Below, piece after piece: positions 25,350 to 34,645 of a stretch of DNA of 64,000 nucleotides. The notes beneath the pieces were generated by a model that saw nothing but the letters and a program-made list of their open reading frames with translations, did no database searches and was not told where the DNA came from. A program made the translations under genes and the position numbers. The stretch spans positions 62,001 through 126,000 of the forward strand of contig NZ_JANUFF010000012.1 of assembly GCF_024806495.1 (NCBI RefSeq). Direction: 5' to 3'. This DNA is from Chryseobacterium sp. JUb7 (GTDB lineage: Bacteria; Bacteroidota; Bacteroidia; Flavobacteriales; Weeksellaceae). Numbering within the stretch: position 1 is the stretch's first letter; every line of letters begins with the position of its first letter.

Positions 25350-26318
25350 TTAAATTCCCAAACTTTCCCTTACTCTTTTAATTGTTTCAGTAGCGATTAC
25401 TCTTGTTTTTTGTGCTCCTTCCTGAAGCTTTGCTTCCAGCTCATCAAGATTGTTCATGTAATAAGAAAATAATTCCCTTTCTTTCTCAAACCTTACTAAA
25501 ATCAAGTCTAAAAGTTCCTTCTTAGCATGACCGTAACCGAAATTTCCGGCTAAATATTTTGCTCTTAATTCTTCTGTCTGTTCAGCAGTTGCAATCAATT
25601 GATAAATAGCAAATGTTTTATCGGTTTCCGGGTCTTTAGGTTCTTCCAAAGATTTTGAATCTGATTCAATACTCATTACCTGCTTTTTCAGTTCTTTTTC
25701 AGGTAAGAAAATATTGATGATATTGCCTCTGGATTTTGACATTTTGTGACCGTCAACTCCAGGAACATATTTGGTGTCTTCCTGAAGTTCAGACTGTGGT
25801 AAAACAAAAACCTCACCCATCTGATTATTAAATCTTGACGCCACATCACGGGCAATTTCAAGGTGTTGAAGCTGATCTTTTCCTACAGGTACGATTTCCG
25901 CATCATACAGAAGGATATCTGCGGCCATTAAGATTGGGTAGGTAAACAGTCCTGCATTCACATCCTGTAATCTGTCTGCTTTATCTTTAAATGAATGGGC
26001 TAAAGTAAGTCTCTGATAAGGAAAAAAACATGATAAATGCCAAGAAAGTTCACAGGTTTCAGGGATGTCACTCTGTCTGTAAAAAAATGTTTTTTCGGTA
26101 TCTAATCCACAAGCAAGCCAAGCCGCAGCAATTTCGTAGGTATTTTGTTTTAGTTCTTTTGCATCTTTAATCTGCGTAAGTGAATGTAAGTTCGCAATGA
26201 ATAAAAATGACTCATTTCCTTCCTGTTTTGATAGCTCAATCGCAGGAATGATCGCACCCAACAAGTTTCCAAGGTGTGGTGTTCCGGTGGCTTGAATGCC
26301 GGTAAGAATTCTTGACAT
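25350..26318 (-). CDS. trpS: Tryptophanyl-tRNA synthetase
   Basis: A 322-residue class I aminoacyl-tRNA synthetase that charges tRNA-Trp. The HIGH-like motif is TGTPHLGNLLG at the N-terminus and the KMSKS motif is GHKMSKSRGN near residue 195. Length and order match bacterial TrpRS. It is transcribed alone; a TAAATTTG box on the minus strand at 26352-26359 probably serves as its promoter. Confidence 0.97.
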   Translation of the reverse strand: MSRILTGIQATGTPHLGNLLGAIIPAIELSKQEGNESFLFIANLHSLTQIKDAKELKQNTYEIAAAWLACGLDTEKTFFYRQSDIPETCELSWHLSCFFPYQRLTLAHSFKDKADRLQDVNAGLFTYPILMAADILLYDAEIVPVGKDQLQHLEIARDVASRFNNQMGEVFVLPQSELQEDTKYVPGVDGHKMSKSRGNIINIFLPEKELKKQVMSIESDSKSLEEPKDPETDKTFAIYQLIATAEQTEELRAKYLAGNFGYGHAKKELLDLILVRFEKERELFSYYMNNLDELEAKLQEGAQKTRVIATETIKRVRESLGI

Positions 26319-26351
26319 TGTTTAAAATTTATGTTTAAAATTAATGAATTG

Positions 26352-26359
26352 CAAATTTA
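26352..26359 (-). promoter_or_regulatory. Probable trpS -7 promoter box
   Basis: CAAATTTA on the plus strand reads TAAATTTG on the minus strand, 33 bp before the trpS start. No TTG at the expected -33 position was found. Confidence 0.4.
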
Positions 26360-26366
26360 GTTAATT

Positions 26367-26396
26367 CTCCCACAGATTACACGAATTTACCCAGAT
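26367..26396 (-). repeat. Dispersed ATCTGTG...TCTGTGGGAG repeat, copy 1
   Basis: Read on the minus strand it begins ATCTGGGTAAATTCGTGTAA and ends TCTGTGGGAG. It matches the copy at 34551-34581 with only a few changes. Both are intergenic. Confidence 0.6.
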
Positions 26397-26550
26397 GTTT
26401 GTACGGGAATTTTTAATTATGAAAAATTATGGCTGATAGCATTGATTGCAGCAGGGTTTAGCCTGCTTTTAAATAAATATGCAGATTGGACTTTAGCTAA
26501 GACTTAAGAATATTTCTAATAAAAATCTGCAAAATCAGTGAGAGAATAGA

Positions 26551-27195
26551 TTAAGGAATCAAAATCTTTTCTCCTCCAAATTTCGGTTCAACACCCAACA
26601 GTAAATCATAGTATGCTTTCGCCTTTGCCAGATATTCTCTGATATTTGTTTTAAAGCCGGCATATTTATTCACATCTTTTGCATTATATCCGAATGCGTC
26701 AATTCCATTTTGTTTTGCTAAAAATACGGCTCTTTCGTTATGAAATTTTTGGGAAATGATGATCAGTTTTGTTTGCCCGAAAATTTCCTTAGCTCTAATT
26801 ACAGAATCCAGTGTTCTGAAACCAGCATGATCCAAAAAAATCCTTTCTTGTGGAATTCCATATTTCATCAATGTAAGCAGCATATCTTCCGGTTCATTAT
26901 AATCTTTTCGGCTGTTATCTCCGCTTACGATGATGTTTTTAATTTTCCCGGCTTTATAGAGATCAACAGTAGCCTGAATTCTATTGTAAAAATAAGCATT
27001 CGGAACACCGCTGTTCAGGTTTTTACTGGTTCCCAAAAGCAAGGCGGTTTTCGTTTCGGGGATATCAGCAATATTATATGAGACATAAGCATCACTGTCT
27101 TTTTTAATGCTGTAATTTGCCCAGGCGATAAAAATAATTCCTGCCACAATAAGAAGCAGGAAAATTTTAAATAAAGTTTTGAATATTTTTTTCAT
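26551..27195 (-). CDS. SanA/YdcF-like (DUF218) membrane protein
   Basis: A 214-residue protein with one N-terminal membrane helix (about 5-27) and a DUF218 domain. The segments TALLLGTSKNLNSGVPNAYFYNR, VSGDN and ISQKFHNERAVFLAKQNGIDA are typical of SanA, which affects vancomycin sensitivity and envelope permeability in E. coli, although the enzymatic reaction is unknown. It lies 15 bp downstream of lspA on the same strand and may be co-transcribed with it. Confidence 0.86.
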   Translation of the reverse strand: MKKIFKTLFKIFLLLIVAGIIFIAWANYSIKKDSDAYVSYNIADIPETKTALLLGTSKNLNSGVPNAYFYNRIQATVDLYKAGKIKNIIVSGDNSRKDYNEPEDMLLTLMKYGIPQERIFLDHAGFRTLDSVIRAKEIFGQTKLIIISQKFHNERAVFLAKQNGIDAFGYNAKDVNKYAGFKTNIREYLAKAKAYYDLLLGVEPKFGGEKILIP

Positions 27196-27210
27196 CGAGT
27201 GTAAATTCTT

Positions 27211-27849
27211 TTAAAATTCCAGACCGTTTGGGAATGCTTTCTTTCTGAAAATTAACAGTAAAGTTGCTCCCACGGTGATCGCAGAATCTGCAACATTGAA
27301 AATATACTTAAAGAATTCAATGTGCTTTCCGCCTATGATAGGGAAGTCTTTGGGAACATTCCAGTCTACCAGTGGAAAATGAAGCATATCAACAACACAG
27401 CCTCTCATGAATGTAGAATATCCTTCTCCTAAAGAGGTTATTTTGGAAATTCCGCCATAGCCGATCCATCGGTCAATACTTGGGTCATAAACGGTACCAC
27501 TGTCGAAAATCAAACCATAAAACATGCCGTCAATTAAATTTCCGATTGCTCCTGCAAAGATCATAGCCATCGGAATTAAAAGATAATTGGATTCTCCTCG
27601 TTGCAACCATTTTTTAAATAAATAGATCATTCCTCCAATAAGAAAAACTCTTACAATCACTAGGAAATATTTACCAATAACTCCACCAAAATGAAGTCCA
27701 TAGGCCATTCCCGGATTCTCTACAAAAGTAAGTTTAAAACCCGGTAAGACAGAAATACTGTCATCAAGGTTAAAATGAGTTTTTACGTAAATTTTTGAAG
27801 CCTGATCAATTAATAAAATAAGAAAGGTTACAAATAATATCTTTTTCAT
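27211..27849 (-). CDS. lspA: Lipoprotein signal peptidase
   Basis: A 212-residue LspA with four membrane segments; it cuts the signal peptide from diacylglyceryl-modified prolipoproteins. Catalytic aspartates fit NLIDGMFYG and FNVADSAITVG. The protein is longer than the 165 residues of E. coli LspA because of an insertion (about 115-150, containing VYDPSIDRWIGYGG) that is usual in Bacteroidetes. Its start codon overlaps the stop of the upstream gene by one base. Confidence 0.95.
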   Translation of the reverse strand: MKKILFVTFLILLIDQASKIYVKTHFNLDDSISVLPGFKLTFVENPGMAYGLHFGGVIGKYFLVIVRVFLIGGMIYLFKKWLQRGESNYLLIPMAMIFAGAIGNLIDGMFYGLIFDSGTVYDPSIDRWIGYGGISKITSLGEGYSTFMRGCVVDMLHFPLVDWNVPKDFPIIGGKHIEFFKYIFNVADSAITVGATLLLIFRKKAFPNGLEF

Positions 27850-28304
27850 TACAGTCCTTTTGGTTTATACGGTTTTCCTATTTTTTCGTTTTTCTTATCA
27901 ACGATTTTCTTGATCGTTTTCTCGTTATGATGTGTATTCTTAGTATGGAATTTTTCGAACTTGATGTTCATATCTTTTAAAACACTTTTCAAAGCATTCA
28001 GTTCCATTGCATTTTTGGTGTGTACTATTATGGATTCCATTTTTTCCGGATTTAATTTTTGCTTTTTAGACAGTTCATCAAGACGTTTTCTGTCTTTTGC
28101 AGACAGGTCATTGATGCCGTTTTTACCCATTTTACTTAATAGGCTGTCAATTTCTTTTTCCCTTTCCCGCTTATCAGAATTAAATTGATCATCCATGGTG
28201 TAGTTTCGCTGTTTATCAGGAAAGAATCTGTTTTTGATCCAATCTCTGTTGAAAAATCCTAAAACTGCAACAATAATAATTCCTAAAACTAATAATTCGG
28301 TCAT
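27849..28304 (-). CDS. Small membrane-anchored protein of unknown function
   Basis: A 151-residue protein with one N-terminal hydrophobic segment (about 3-18) and a long, very charged Lys/Glu-rich region likely to be helical or coiled-coil (residues about 45-145). I do not recognise a family. It sits between the DksA-like gene and lspA, and its stop overlaps the lspA start, which implies translational coupling. Confidence 0.75.
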   Translation of the reverse strand: MTELLVLGIIIVAVLGFFNRDWIKNRFFPDKQRNYTMDDQFNSDKREREKEIDSLLSKMGKNGINDLSAKDRKRLDELSKKQKLNPEKMESIIVHTKNAMELNALKSVLKDMNIKFEKFHTKNTHHNEKTIKKIVDKKNEKIGKPYKPKGL

Positions 28305-28385
28305 GGGTATACATTAAAAATTAGGTTTATAAAGTATTTCATGAAATACGATATAAACCCAAATTTATTTTAATTAACCTAGTGG

Positions 28386-28766
28386 TTATTTTTGCATATT
28401 TTTCGCTTCGATGCTCAAGGTAGCATGAGGAACAGCCAACAGTCTTTCTTTAGGAATCAGTTTACCTGTTACTCTGCAAACGCCATAAGTTTTGTTTTCA
28501 ATTCTTATTAAAGCGTTCTTCAAATCACGTACGAATTTTTCCTGTCTACCAGCCAAAATAGAGTTCTGTTCTTTACTTAACGTCTCTGCTCCCTCTTCAA
28601 ATGCTTTGAAGGTTGGAGAAGTATCATCTGTTCCGTTATTCTGATCATTAATAAAACTCTCTCTGATCAGTTGTAAATCTTTTTCAGCTTTTTCTATTTT
28701 TTCCTTAATGATAGCCTTAAATTCTTGTAAATCAGCATCACTGTATCTTACTCTTTCGTCTGACAT
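28386..28766 (-). CDS. DksA/TraR-like protein lacking the zinc finger cysteines
   Basis: A 126-residue protein with an N-terminal coiled coil (about 10-95) and the C-terminal DksA/TraR fold (YGVCRVTGKLIPKERL...PHATLSIEAK). In classical DksA four Cys bind zinc; here only Cys97 remains, with Thr, Ser and Ala at the other positions. DksA proteins enter the RNA polymerase secondary channel and act with ppGpp. Cys-poor DksA proteins exist in other lineages. It is 82 bp upstream of the membrane protein gene and 60 bp downstream of ileS. Confidence 0.85.
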   Translation of the reverse strand: MSDERVRYSDADLQEFKAIIKEKIEKAEKDLQLIRESFINDQNNGTDDTSPTFKAFEEGAETLSKEQNSILAGRQEKFVRDLKNALIRIENKTYGVCRVTGKLIPKERLLAVPHATLSIEAKNMQK

Positions 28767-28825
28767 GTTCGTTTCTCTTTTTTAATAAAATTATGAAATG
28801 GAATTTGAAAAACAATAACTATATG

Positions 28826-31800
28826 TTAATTTTTTTCAACATTTATCTTAAAATTAACCTCATCTATTTCGATTTCGTTAAAATTTGAAAGTGAAGATAC
28901 AATTTCTATTTTATTTGACAAGACTTCTGAAGAAATATATTCTTCATTTTTCTTAACATCATTTAAGAAAGGAGAATTTTCTTCCAGGAAGATATTAATT
29001 CTGTCTGTCAAATCGAAATCTTTGTCTTTTCTCAAGTTTTGAACTCTGTTGATGAATTCTCTTGCGATCCCTTCAGATTTTAATTCGTCTGTTAACGTCA
29101 AATCTAATGCCACAGTTGTTTTTCCATCAGAAGTTACCGTCCATCCCGGGATATCTTTTGTAGAAATTTCAACATCATCAAGCGTGATTTCGTATCCTTG
29201 AATGTCTAATTTCCCTTCTTTTTCTAATGTTGAAATCTGTTCTGTACTAAGATTTGAGATCTCTCCTCCAACCGTTTTCATGTCTTTTCCTAATTTAGGA
29301 CCAAGTGCTTTGAAATTCGGTTTTATCTGTTTTACAATTAAATGGGCTGCTTCTTCAGCATTAATTAATTGAATTTCTTTAACATTTACTTCCTGTTTAA
29401 TGAGTTCAGAAACTGCAGAAATCTGTTCCTCAATTTTTGAATCTAAAACAGGAATTAACACTTTTTGCAACGGCTGACGAACTTTTACATTTTCTTTCTT
29501 TCTCAAAGAGAAAACCATACTTGTAATTGTTTGTGCTAAATGCGTTTTTTCAACCAAATCTGCATCGATCAAGCTTTCGTCAGCAACAGGGAAATCTGTC
29601 AAGTGAATAGATTCCGCAGTTTCTTTTCCGGTTACTTTATTTAAATCCTGATACAACTGATCCATGAAGAACGGAGCAATTGGCGCAGATAATTTAGCAA
29701 CAGTTTCCAAACAAGTATATAAAGTCTGGTAAGCAGAGATTTTATCGTCCGAATAATCTCCTTTCCAGAAACGTCTTCTGCATAATCTCACGTACCAGTT
29801 ACTCAAGTTATCATTAACAAAAGTGTTGATGGCTCTTGCCACTCTTGTTGGTTCGTAATCTTCGTAGAATGCTTTTACTTCTTTGATTAATAAGTTTAAT
29901 TCAGACAAAATCCATCTGTCGATTTCCGGGCGGTTTTCAACGTTCTTTTCAGAATAATTGAATCCGTCAACGTTTGCATACAAAGCAAAGAATGAATAGG
30001 TGTTGTATAATGTTCCGAAGAATTTTCTTCTCGTTTCATCAATTCCTTCGATATCAAATTTCAGGTTTTCCCAAGGATTGGCATTAGAAACCATATACCA
30101 ACGTGTAGCATCCGGTCCGTAAACTGCTAATGTTTCAAACGGATCAATTCCATTTCCTTTAGATTTTGACATTTTTACCCCGTTTTTATCCAAAACAAGT
30201 CCGTTACTCATTACATTTTTATAAGCAACTGAATCAAAAACCGCTGTTCCGATTGCGTGAAGTGTGTAGAACCAACCACGAGTCTGGTCAACACCTTCCG
30301 CAATGAAATCTGCAGGGAATGCTTTATTATTGTCGATTAATTCTTTATTCTCAAAAGGATAATGCAGCTGTGCATAAGGCATCGAACCTGAATCGAACCA
30401 AACGTCGATCAAGTCGCTTTCACGTCTCATTTCTCTTCCTGTAGCTGAAACAAGGATGATCTGGTCAACGATATTTTTATGTAAATCAACCAGTGCATAA
30501 TTCTGCTCAGACATATTTCCGATCACAAAATCCTTGAACGGATTTTCTTTCATCAATCCTGCGGCAACAGATTTTTCAATCTCATTATACAATTCTTCCA
30601 CAGAACCTATGATGATTTCTTCTTTTAAATCTTCTGTTCTCCAGATTGGCAACGGAATTCCCCAATATCTTGAACGGGAAAGGTTCCAGTCGTTTACATT
30701 TTCAAGCCAGTTGGCGAAACGTCCTTCTCCGGTTGATTTTGGCTTCCAGTTGATTCCTTTGTTTAAATCTACCAATCTGTCTTTTACAGCGGTCATTTTC
30801 ACGAACCAGGAATCTAATGGATAATATAATAACGGTTCATCTGTTCTCCAGCTGTGTGGATACGAGTGAACATATTTTTCAACTTTAAAAGCTTTGTTTT
30901 CTTTTCTTAATTTTAAAGCAATTCTTTCATCCACAGAAAGATAAGCCTTCAGATCTGCAATGATTGACTTTAAATTTTCTTTCTGAATATTTAATTCAGT
31001 ATTTTTTTCGTCTTCGCTTAGATATTCTCCTTTTACATATTCATTCGCAAAACCATAGATCTCATCGCTTACCAGAGATAAGAATCTACCCTGTAAATCT
31101 ACCAATGGAACCGGATTTCCGTTTTCATTTAAAACCAACATTGGTGGAACTTCCGGAGTAGCTTCTTTTGCTACTTTCGCATCATCAGCACCAAAAGTCG
31201 GCGCCGTATGAACGATACCTGTTCCGTCTTCAGTCGTCACAAAATCTCCTGAAATGACTCTGAAAGCATTTTCAGGATTTTGATAAGGAAGAGCGTATTG
31301 TAATAATTGCTCATATTTAATTCCAACCAAATCAGCCCCTTTGAATTCAGCTAGAATTTGATAAGGAATAACTTTCGTTTCAGGAGTAAAGTTTGCAAAA
31401 TCTTCTTCTGTTCCTTCAGCATATTTTTTTGCAAATTGTTTTCCAACCAAAGCTTTGGCTAAAACAATGTTAACCGGCTCAAAAGTATATTGATTGAACG
31501 TTTTTACTAAAACATAATCGATTTTCGGACCTACTGTTAAAGCTGTATTTGATGGCAACGTCCAAGGAGTTGTCGTCCAGGCCAAGAAATGTACGTCTCC
31601 AAAACCTTGTAAAAAAGAAGGCAATGTTTCCGGCAATGTCTTGAATTGTGCTACAACCGTTGTATCAGAAACATCACGGTAAGCTCCCGGTTGGTTTACT
31701 TCGTGTGAAGAAAGTCCCGTTCCTGCTTTCGGAGAATAAGGCTGGATTGTATAGCCTTTATACAATAATCCTTTATCGTACAACTGCTTCAGTAACCACC

Positions 31801-32281
31801 AAACCGTCTCCATATATTTTGACTTATACGTGATATACGGATCTTCAAGATCTACCCAATATCCGATTTTCTCGGTAAGGTTGTTCCAAACATCTGTGTA
31901 ACGCATTACTGCTTCACGACACGCTTTGTTGTAATCTTCAATAGAAATTTTTTTGCCAATATCTTCTTTAGTGATTCCTAATTCTTTTTCTACGCCTAGC
32001 TCTACAGGAAGTCCGTGTGTATCCCAACCCGCTTTACGGAAAACCTGTTTCCCGTTTTGGGTCTGATAACGACAGAAAATATCCTTTAATGCTCTAGCCA
32101 TAACGTGGTGAATTCCGGGCATACCGTTTGCTGAAGGGGGACCTTCATAAAAAACAAACTCAGGTTGCCCCTCACGAATCTCAACACTCTTATTGAAAGT
32201 TTTATTCTGTTTCCAAAATTCCGCTACATTCTCTGCTACGTCAATAAGGTTGAGGTTTTTGTATTCTTTAAATTGGCTCAT
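28826..32281 (-). CDS. ileS: Isoleucyl-tRNA synthetase
   Basis: A 1151-residue IleRS that charges tRNA-Ile. The HIGH-like motif is SANGMPGIHHVMAR near residue 52 and the KMSKS motif is GVKMSKSKGN near residue 705. The editing (CP1) domain, with TTPWTLPSNTA, lies between. Length exceeds the 940 residues of E. coli IleRS and matches the eukaryotic-like IleRS type also seen in some bacteria; that type is often less sensitive to mupirocin, but I cannot confirm that here. Confidence 0.96.
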   Translation of the reverse strand: MSQFKEYKNLNLIDVAENVAEFWKQNKTFNKSVEIREGQPEFVFYEGPPSANGMPGIHHVMARALKDIFCRYQTQNGKQVFRKAGWDTHGLPVELGVEKELGITKEDIGKKISIEDYNKACREAVMRYTDVWNNLTEKIGYWVDLEDPYITYKSKYMETVWWLLKQLYDKGLLYKGYTIQPYSPKAGTGLSSHEVNQPGAYRDVSDTTVVAQFKTLPETLPSFLQGFGDVHFLAWTTTPWTLPSNTALTVGPKIDYVLVKTFNQYTFEPVNIVLAKALVGKQFAKKYAEGTEEDFANFTPETKVIPYQILAEFKGADLVGIKYEQLLQYALPYQNPENAFRVISGDFVTTEDGTGIVHTAPTFGADDAKVAKEATPEVPPMLVLNENGNPVPLVDLQGRFLSLVSDEIYGFANEYVKGEYLSEDEKNTELNIQKENLKSIIADLKAYLSVDERIALKLRKENKAFKVEKYVHSYPHSWRTDEPLLYYPLDSWFVKMTAVKDRLVDLNKGINWKPKSTGEGRFANWLENVNDWNLSRSRYWGIPLPIWRTEDLKEEIIIGSVEELYNEIEKSVAAGLMKENPFKDFVIGNMSEQNYALVDLHKNIVDQIILVSATGREMRRESDLIDVWFDSGSMPYAQLHYPFENKELIDNNKAFPADFIAEGVDQTRGWFYTLHAIGTAVFDSVAYKNVMSNGLVLDKNGVKMSKSKGNGIDPFETLAVYGPDATRWYMVSNANPWENLKFDIEGIDETRRKFFGTLYNTYSFFALYANVDGFNYSEKNVENRPEIDRWILSELNLLIKEVKAFYEDYEPTRVARAINTFVNDNLSNWYVRLCRRRFWKGDYSDDKISAYQTLYTCLETVAKLSAPIAPFFMDQLYQDLNKVTGKETAESIHLTDFPVADESLIDADLVEKTHLAQTITSMVFSLRKKENVKVRQPLQKVLIPVLDSKIEEQISAVSELIKQEVNVKEIQLINAEEAAHLIVKQIKPNFKALGPKLGKDMKTVGGEISNLSTEQISTLEKEGKLDIQGYEITLDDVEISTKDIPGWTVTSDGKTTVALDLTLTDELKSEGIAREFINRVQNLRKDKDFDLTDRINIFLEENSPFLNDVKKNEEYISSEVLSNKIEIVSSLSNFNEIEIDEVNFKINVEKN

Positions 32282-32316
32282 TGTAATATCTCAATATCGT
32301 TGATTAATTAAGTTGG

Positions 32317-32324
32317 CAAATTTA
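32317..32324 (-). promoter_or_regulatory. Probable ileS -7 promoter box
   Basis: On the minus strand this reads TAAATTTG followed by CCAAC, the same 13 bases as the metK promoter's -7 box and its downstream flank. It is 35 bp before the ileS ATG. A -33 TTG was not found. Confidence 0.45.
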
Positions 32325-32515
32325 CTAAAATTTGTCGGTTTATAATATATGTTTTATTTTGATATTTCCAATTAAAAACTTCTGTTTCAGAAATATAAAT
32401 GTTGGCATTAATTTTTTGTGAATTGTGGATCGGGAAATGTGAATTTTTTTTATGACTTTCTTTCGTGGATAATATAAGTTTATTGATGGTCCTTTCTAAG
32501 AAAACTTCAATTGTA

Positions 32516-32548
32516 ATCCTTGTCAAGGTTCTAAACCTTGACAAGGAT
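32516..32548. repeat. Dispersed palindrome ATCCTTGTCAAGG-type, copy 2
   Basis: A 33-bp inverted repeat with 14-bp arms (ATCCTTGTCAAGGT and complement, one mismatch-free stem) around CTAA. It matches copy 1 at 22316-22348 except for three central bases. It lies 109 bp upstream of the M23 peptidase gene and is not next to a gene end, so it is unlikely to be a terminator. Confidence 0.8.
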
Positions 32549-32657
32549 AGCACTGAATAATTAAGCTTAGTCATCTGCAAAACCATGAAATATGTCGGAA
32601 AATAAAAATCTTTAAACAAATTTTCGTAATTTTAAAATAACACTTAAAACCATTTGT

Positions 32658-34337
32658 ATGAAAGCCTTTTCCCGATTGACATTTCTTTTTTGTTTTGTCA
32701 GCTACTTTACAATATTTGCCCAAAATAATTATCCTCAAAACTATTTTAGAAATCCTTTGAATATTCCTATAAATCTGGCTGCTAATTTCGGAGCAGTCCG
32801 TTCCAATCATTTTCACATGGGTTTGGATATTCGAACCAACAGTCAGGAAAACTTGCCTGTCGTTGCCGCAGCAGATGGATATGTCAGCAGAATAAAGGTT
32901 GAGCGTTACGGTTTCGGAAATGCAGTGTATGTAACTCATCCAAATGGTTACACCACAGTGTATGCTCATTTAAATAAATATTTTGATACACTCGATGAAT
33001 ATGTAAAAAATCAACAATACAAAGATGAAAAATGGGAACAGGATATCAGTTTTTCTCCCAATCAGTTTCCTGTTACGAAAGGACAATTGATTGCTTTGAG
33101 CGGAAATACAGGAGGTTCGGCAGGTCCGCATTTGCATTTTGAAATCAGAGACACAAAAACGGAAGAATGCATCAATCCATTACTTTTTGGATTTAATATT
33201 CCTGATGGAATTGCTCCGATTATCAGTGGATTGTATTGGTACGATCGTCGTTTCAGTAGTTACGAACCCGGAGCGAATGGAGTTGCTGTGAAAAAAGTGG
33301 GAAATGTTTATACCTCAAACGTAATTCAAGTGAATTCTCCTCAGATAAGTTTTGCGATAAAGGCTGTAGATAAAGCCAATCAAGGGTTTAATCTTGGAAT
33401 TTATGATGCAGAATTATTGATGGATGGGAAATTGGTTTACAGTTTTAAAATTGATAGAGTTCATTACAATGATACCCGTTATATTAACGGTTGTGTAGAT
33501 TATACAAAATTTGTCAAAGATAAAATGAGTATTCAGCATTTATCAAATTTACCGGGAATGAAACTTCCAAATTACAGTTCCGGCTCCGATGGAATGATCA
33601 ATCTTCCGGATAATGAAATTCACAGTATTGAAATTATTTTAAAAGATGTCAAAGGAAATACAAGCCGATTGACTGCAAAAGTTCAGTTGAGCAATCCATC
33701 AGAGAAAGTTTCATCCAATAATAAAACGGTTTCTCCAAACGAATCAAAAACGATTAAAACCGACAACGCAGAAATCAATTTGAGCAAAAATGCTGTTTAT
33801 GATGCAGTCAATTTCAATATGTACGAAAAACCTGATGGAGAAGCAGTTTCGAATTCAATTGTTTTAAATAATCCATACATTCCGGTTCATGATAATTATA
33901 CGTTGAAAATTAAAGCGAATAGAAAATTATCGAATGAAGAAAAAGATAAAACAGTGATAGAACTCAATTACGGAAGTGATAAAAATATCATCAAAGCAAA
34001 ATGGAATGGTGATTGGGCAGAGGGGCAATTCAACAGATTAGGAACAGCAAGATTGTTACTCGATAGTAGTTTGCCATCTGTTTCTCCAAATTGGAAAGAT
34101 GGAGAAATCATAAATGTCAGTTCTTTAAAATTGAAAGGAACAACGAAAATCGGCGACATCGAATCTTTTCGGGCTGAACTGGATGGTAAATGGCTTCGTT
34201 TTGCAAGAGTAAAAGATGATTTTGTATATGTTTTTGATGAAAAATGCCCGAAAGGTTCTGGTTCTCATATATTAAAAGTAACAACAATCAATACGGCTGG
34301 AAATACAAATACGCAGAGTTTTACTTTTTCGAGATAA
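32658..34337 (+). CDS. Secreted M23 family metallopeptidase
   Basis: A 559-residue secreted protein with a signal peptide ending in TIFAQ (residues 1-22). The M23 (LytM-type) zinc endopeptidase domain lies at about 40-170 with His53 and Asp57 (HFHMGLDIRT) and the HLH pair near 157-159 (AGPHLHFEIRD). This fold cleaves peptide cross-links in peptidoglycan. The remaining 380 residues are beta-rich, with Ig-like segments, and probably direct localisation or regulation. The gene appears monocistronic. Confidence 0.9.
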   Translation: MKAFSRLTFLFCFVSYFTIFAQNNYPQNYFRNPLNIPINLAANFGAVRSNHFHMGLDIRTNSQENLPVVAAADGYVSRIKVERYGFGNAVYVTHPNGYTTVYAHLNKYFDTLDEYVKNQQYKDEKWEQDISFSPNQFPVTKGQLIALSGNTGGSAGPHLHFEIRDTKTEECINPLLFGFNIPDGIAPIISGLYWYDRRFSSYEPGANGVAVKKVGNVYTSNVIQVNSPQISFAIKAVDKANQGFNLGIYDAELLMDGKLVYSFKIDRVHYNDTRYINGCVDYTKFVKDKMSIQHLSNLPGMKLPNYSSGSDGMINLPDNEIHSIEIILKDVKGNTSRLTAKVQLSNPSEKVSSNNKTVSPNESKTIKTDNAEINLSKNAVYDAVNFNMYEKPDGEAVSNSIVLNNPYIPVHDNYTLKIKANRKLSNEEKDKTVIELNYGSDKNIIKAKWNGDWAEGQFNRLGTARLLLDSSLPSVSPNWKDGEIINVSSLKLKGTTKIGDIESFRAELDGKWLRFARVKDDFVYVFDEKCPKGSGSHILKVTTINTAGNTNTQSFTFSR

Positions 34338-34645
34338 TTAGCTTTGTGATATTTTTTTCAACGCAAAGTTTTAATTTGGATTACAAATAGTTTTAAGTGA
34401 GCAAAGATGAATCAACAAGTTGATTTGATGAAGCTGCATTTTCAAGCTTCGCGAAGCAAATTTATTTGCCTTTGTTTTCTGAAAAATATAAAAAGAGCTT
34501 AATAAATCTTTGTGTTTAAATTAATTTTTAAAACTAGATAAAACACAATCATCTGTGAAAATTTGTGTAAATCTGTGGGAGAAAAATTTAATAATCCAAT
34601 CTTTTAATTTTAATTAAATAAATTTGTCACTTAAAATAAAAACCA
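34338..34645. other. Intergenic region at the left border of the pigment cluster
   Basis: This 308-bp AT-rich spacer has a weak hairpin (GCTTTGTG at 34341-34348 and CGCAAAGT at 34362-34369, two wobble pairs) after the M23 gene, a 12-bp palindrome GCTTCGCGAAGC at 34446-34457 and a dispersed repeat at 34551-34581. No open frame is convincing. The promoter of the aryl-CoA ligase must lie here, but I cannot identify it. Confidence 0.45.
34551..34581 (+). repeat. Dispersed ATCTGTG...TCTGTGGGAG repeat, copy 2
   Basis: Begins ATCTGTGAAAATTTGTGTAA and ends TCTGTGGGAG. It matches the reverse strand copy at 26367-26396. Both copies are outside genes; the family resembles short repeats seen in other Flavobacteriia genomes. 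Confidence 0.6.

Larger units (their letters stand above)
32282..32657. other. Intergenic region between divergent ileS and M23 peptidase genes
   Basis: This 376-bp spacer holds the ileS -7 box on the minus strand (32317-32324) and a dispersed palindrome (32516-32548). A 103-codon minus-strand frame crosses it, but its translation passes through the palindrome and has no protein-like character. No RNA gene was seen. Confidence 0.5.

Noticed and set aside
26450..26470. Short hairpin AGCAGG/CCTGCT with T-run between trpS and the SanA-like gene
   Set aside because: The T-run is on the plus strand, where no gene ends, so a terminator role is not supported.
32308..32619. A 103-codon minus-strand open frame upstream of the M23 peptidase
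   Set aside because: It passes through a dispersed palindrome and has no family motifs or good start context.
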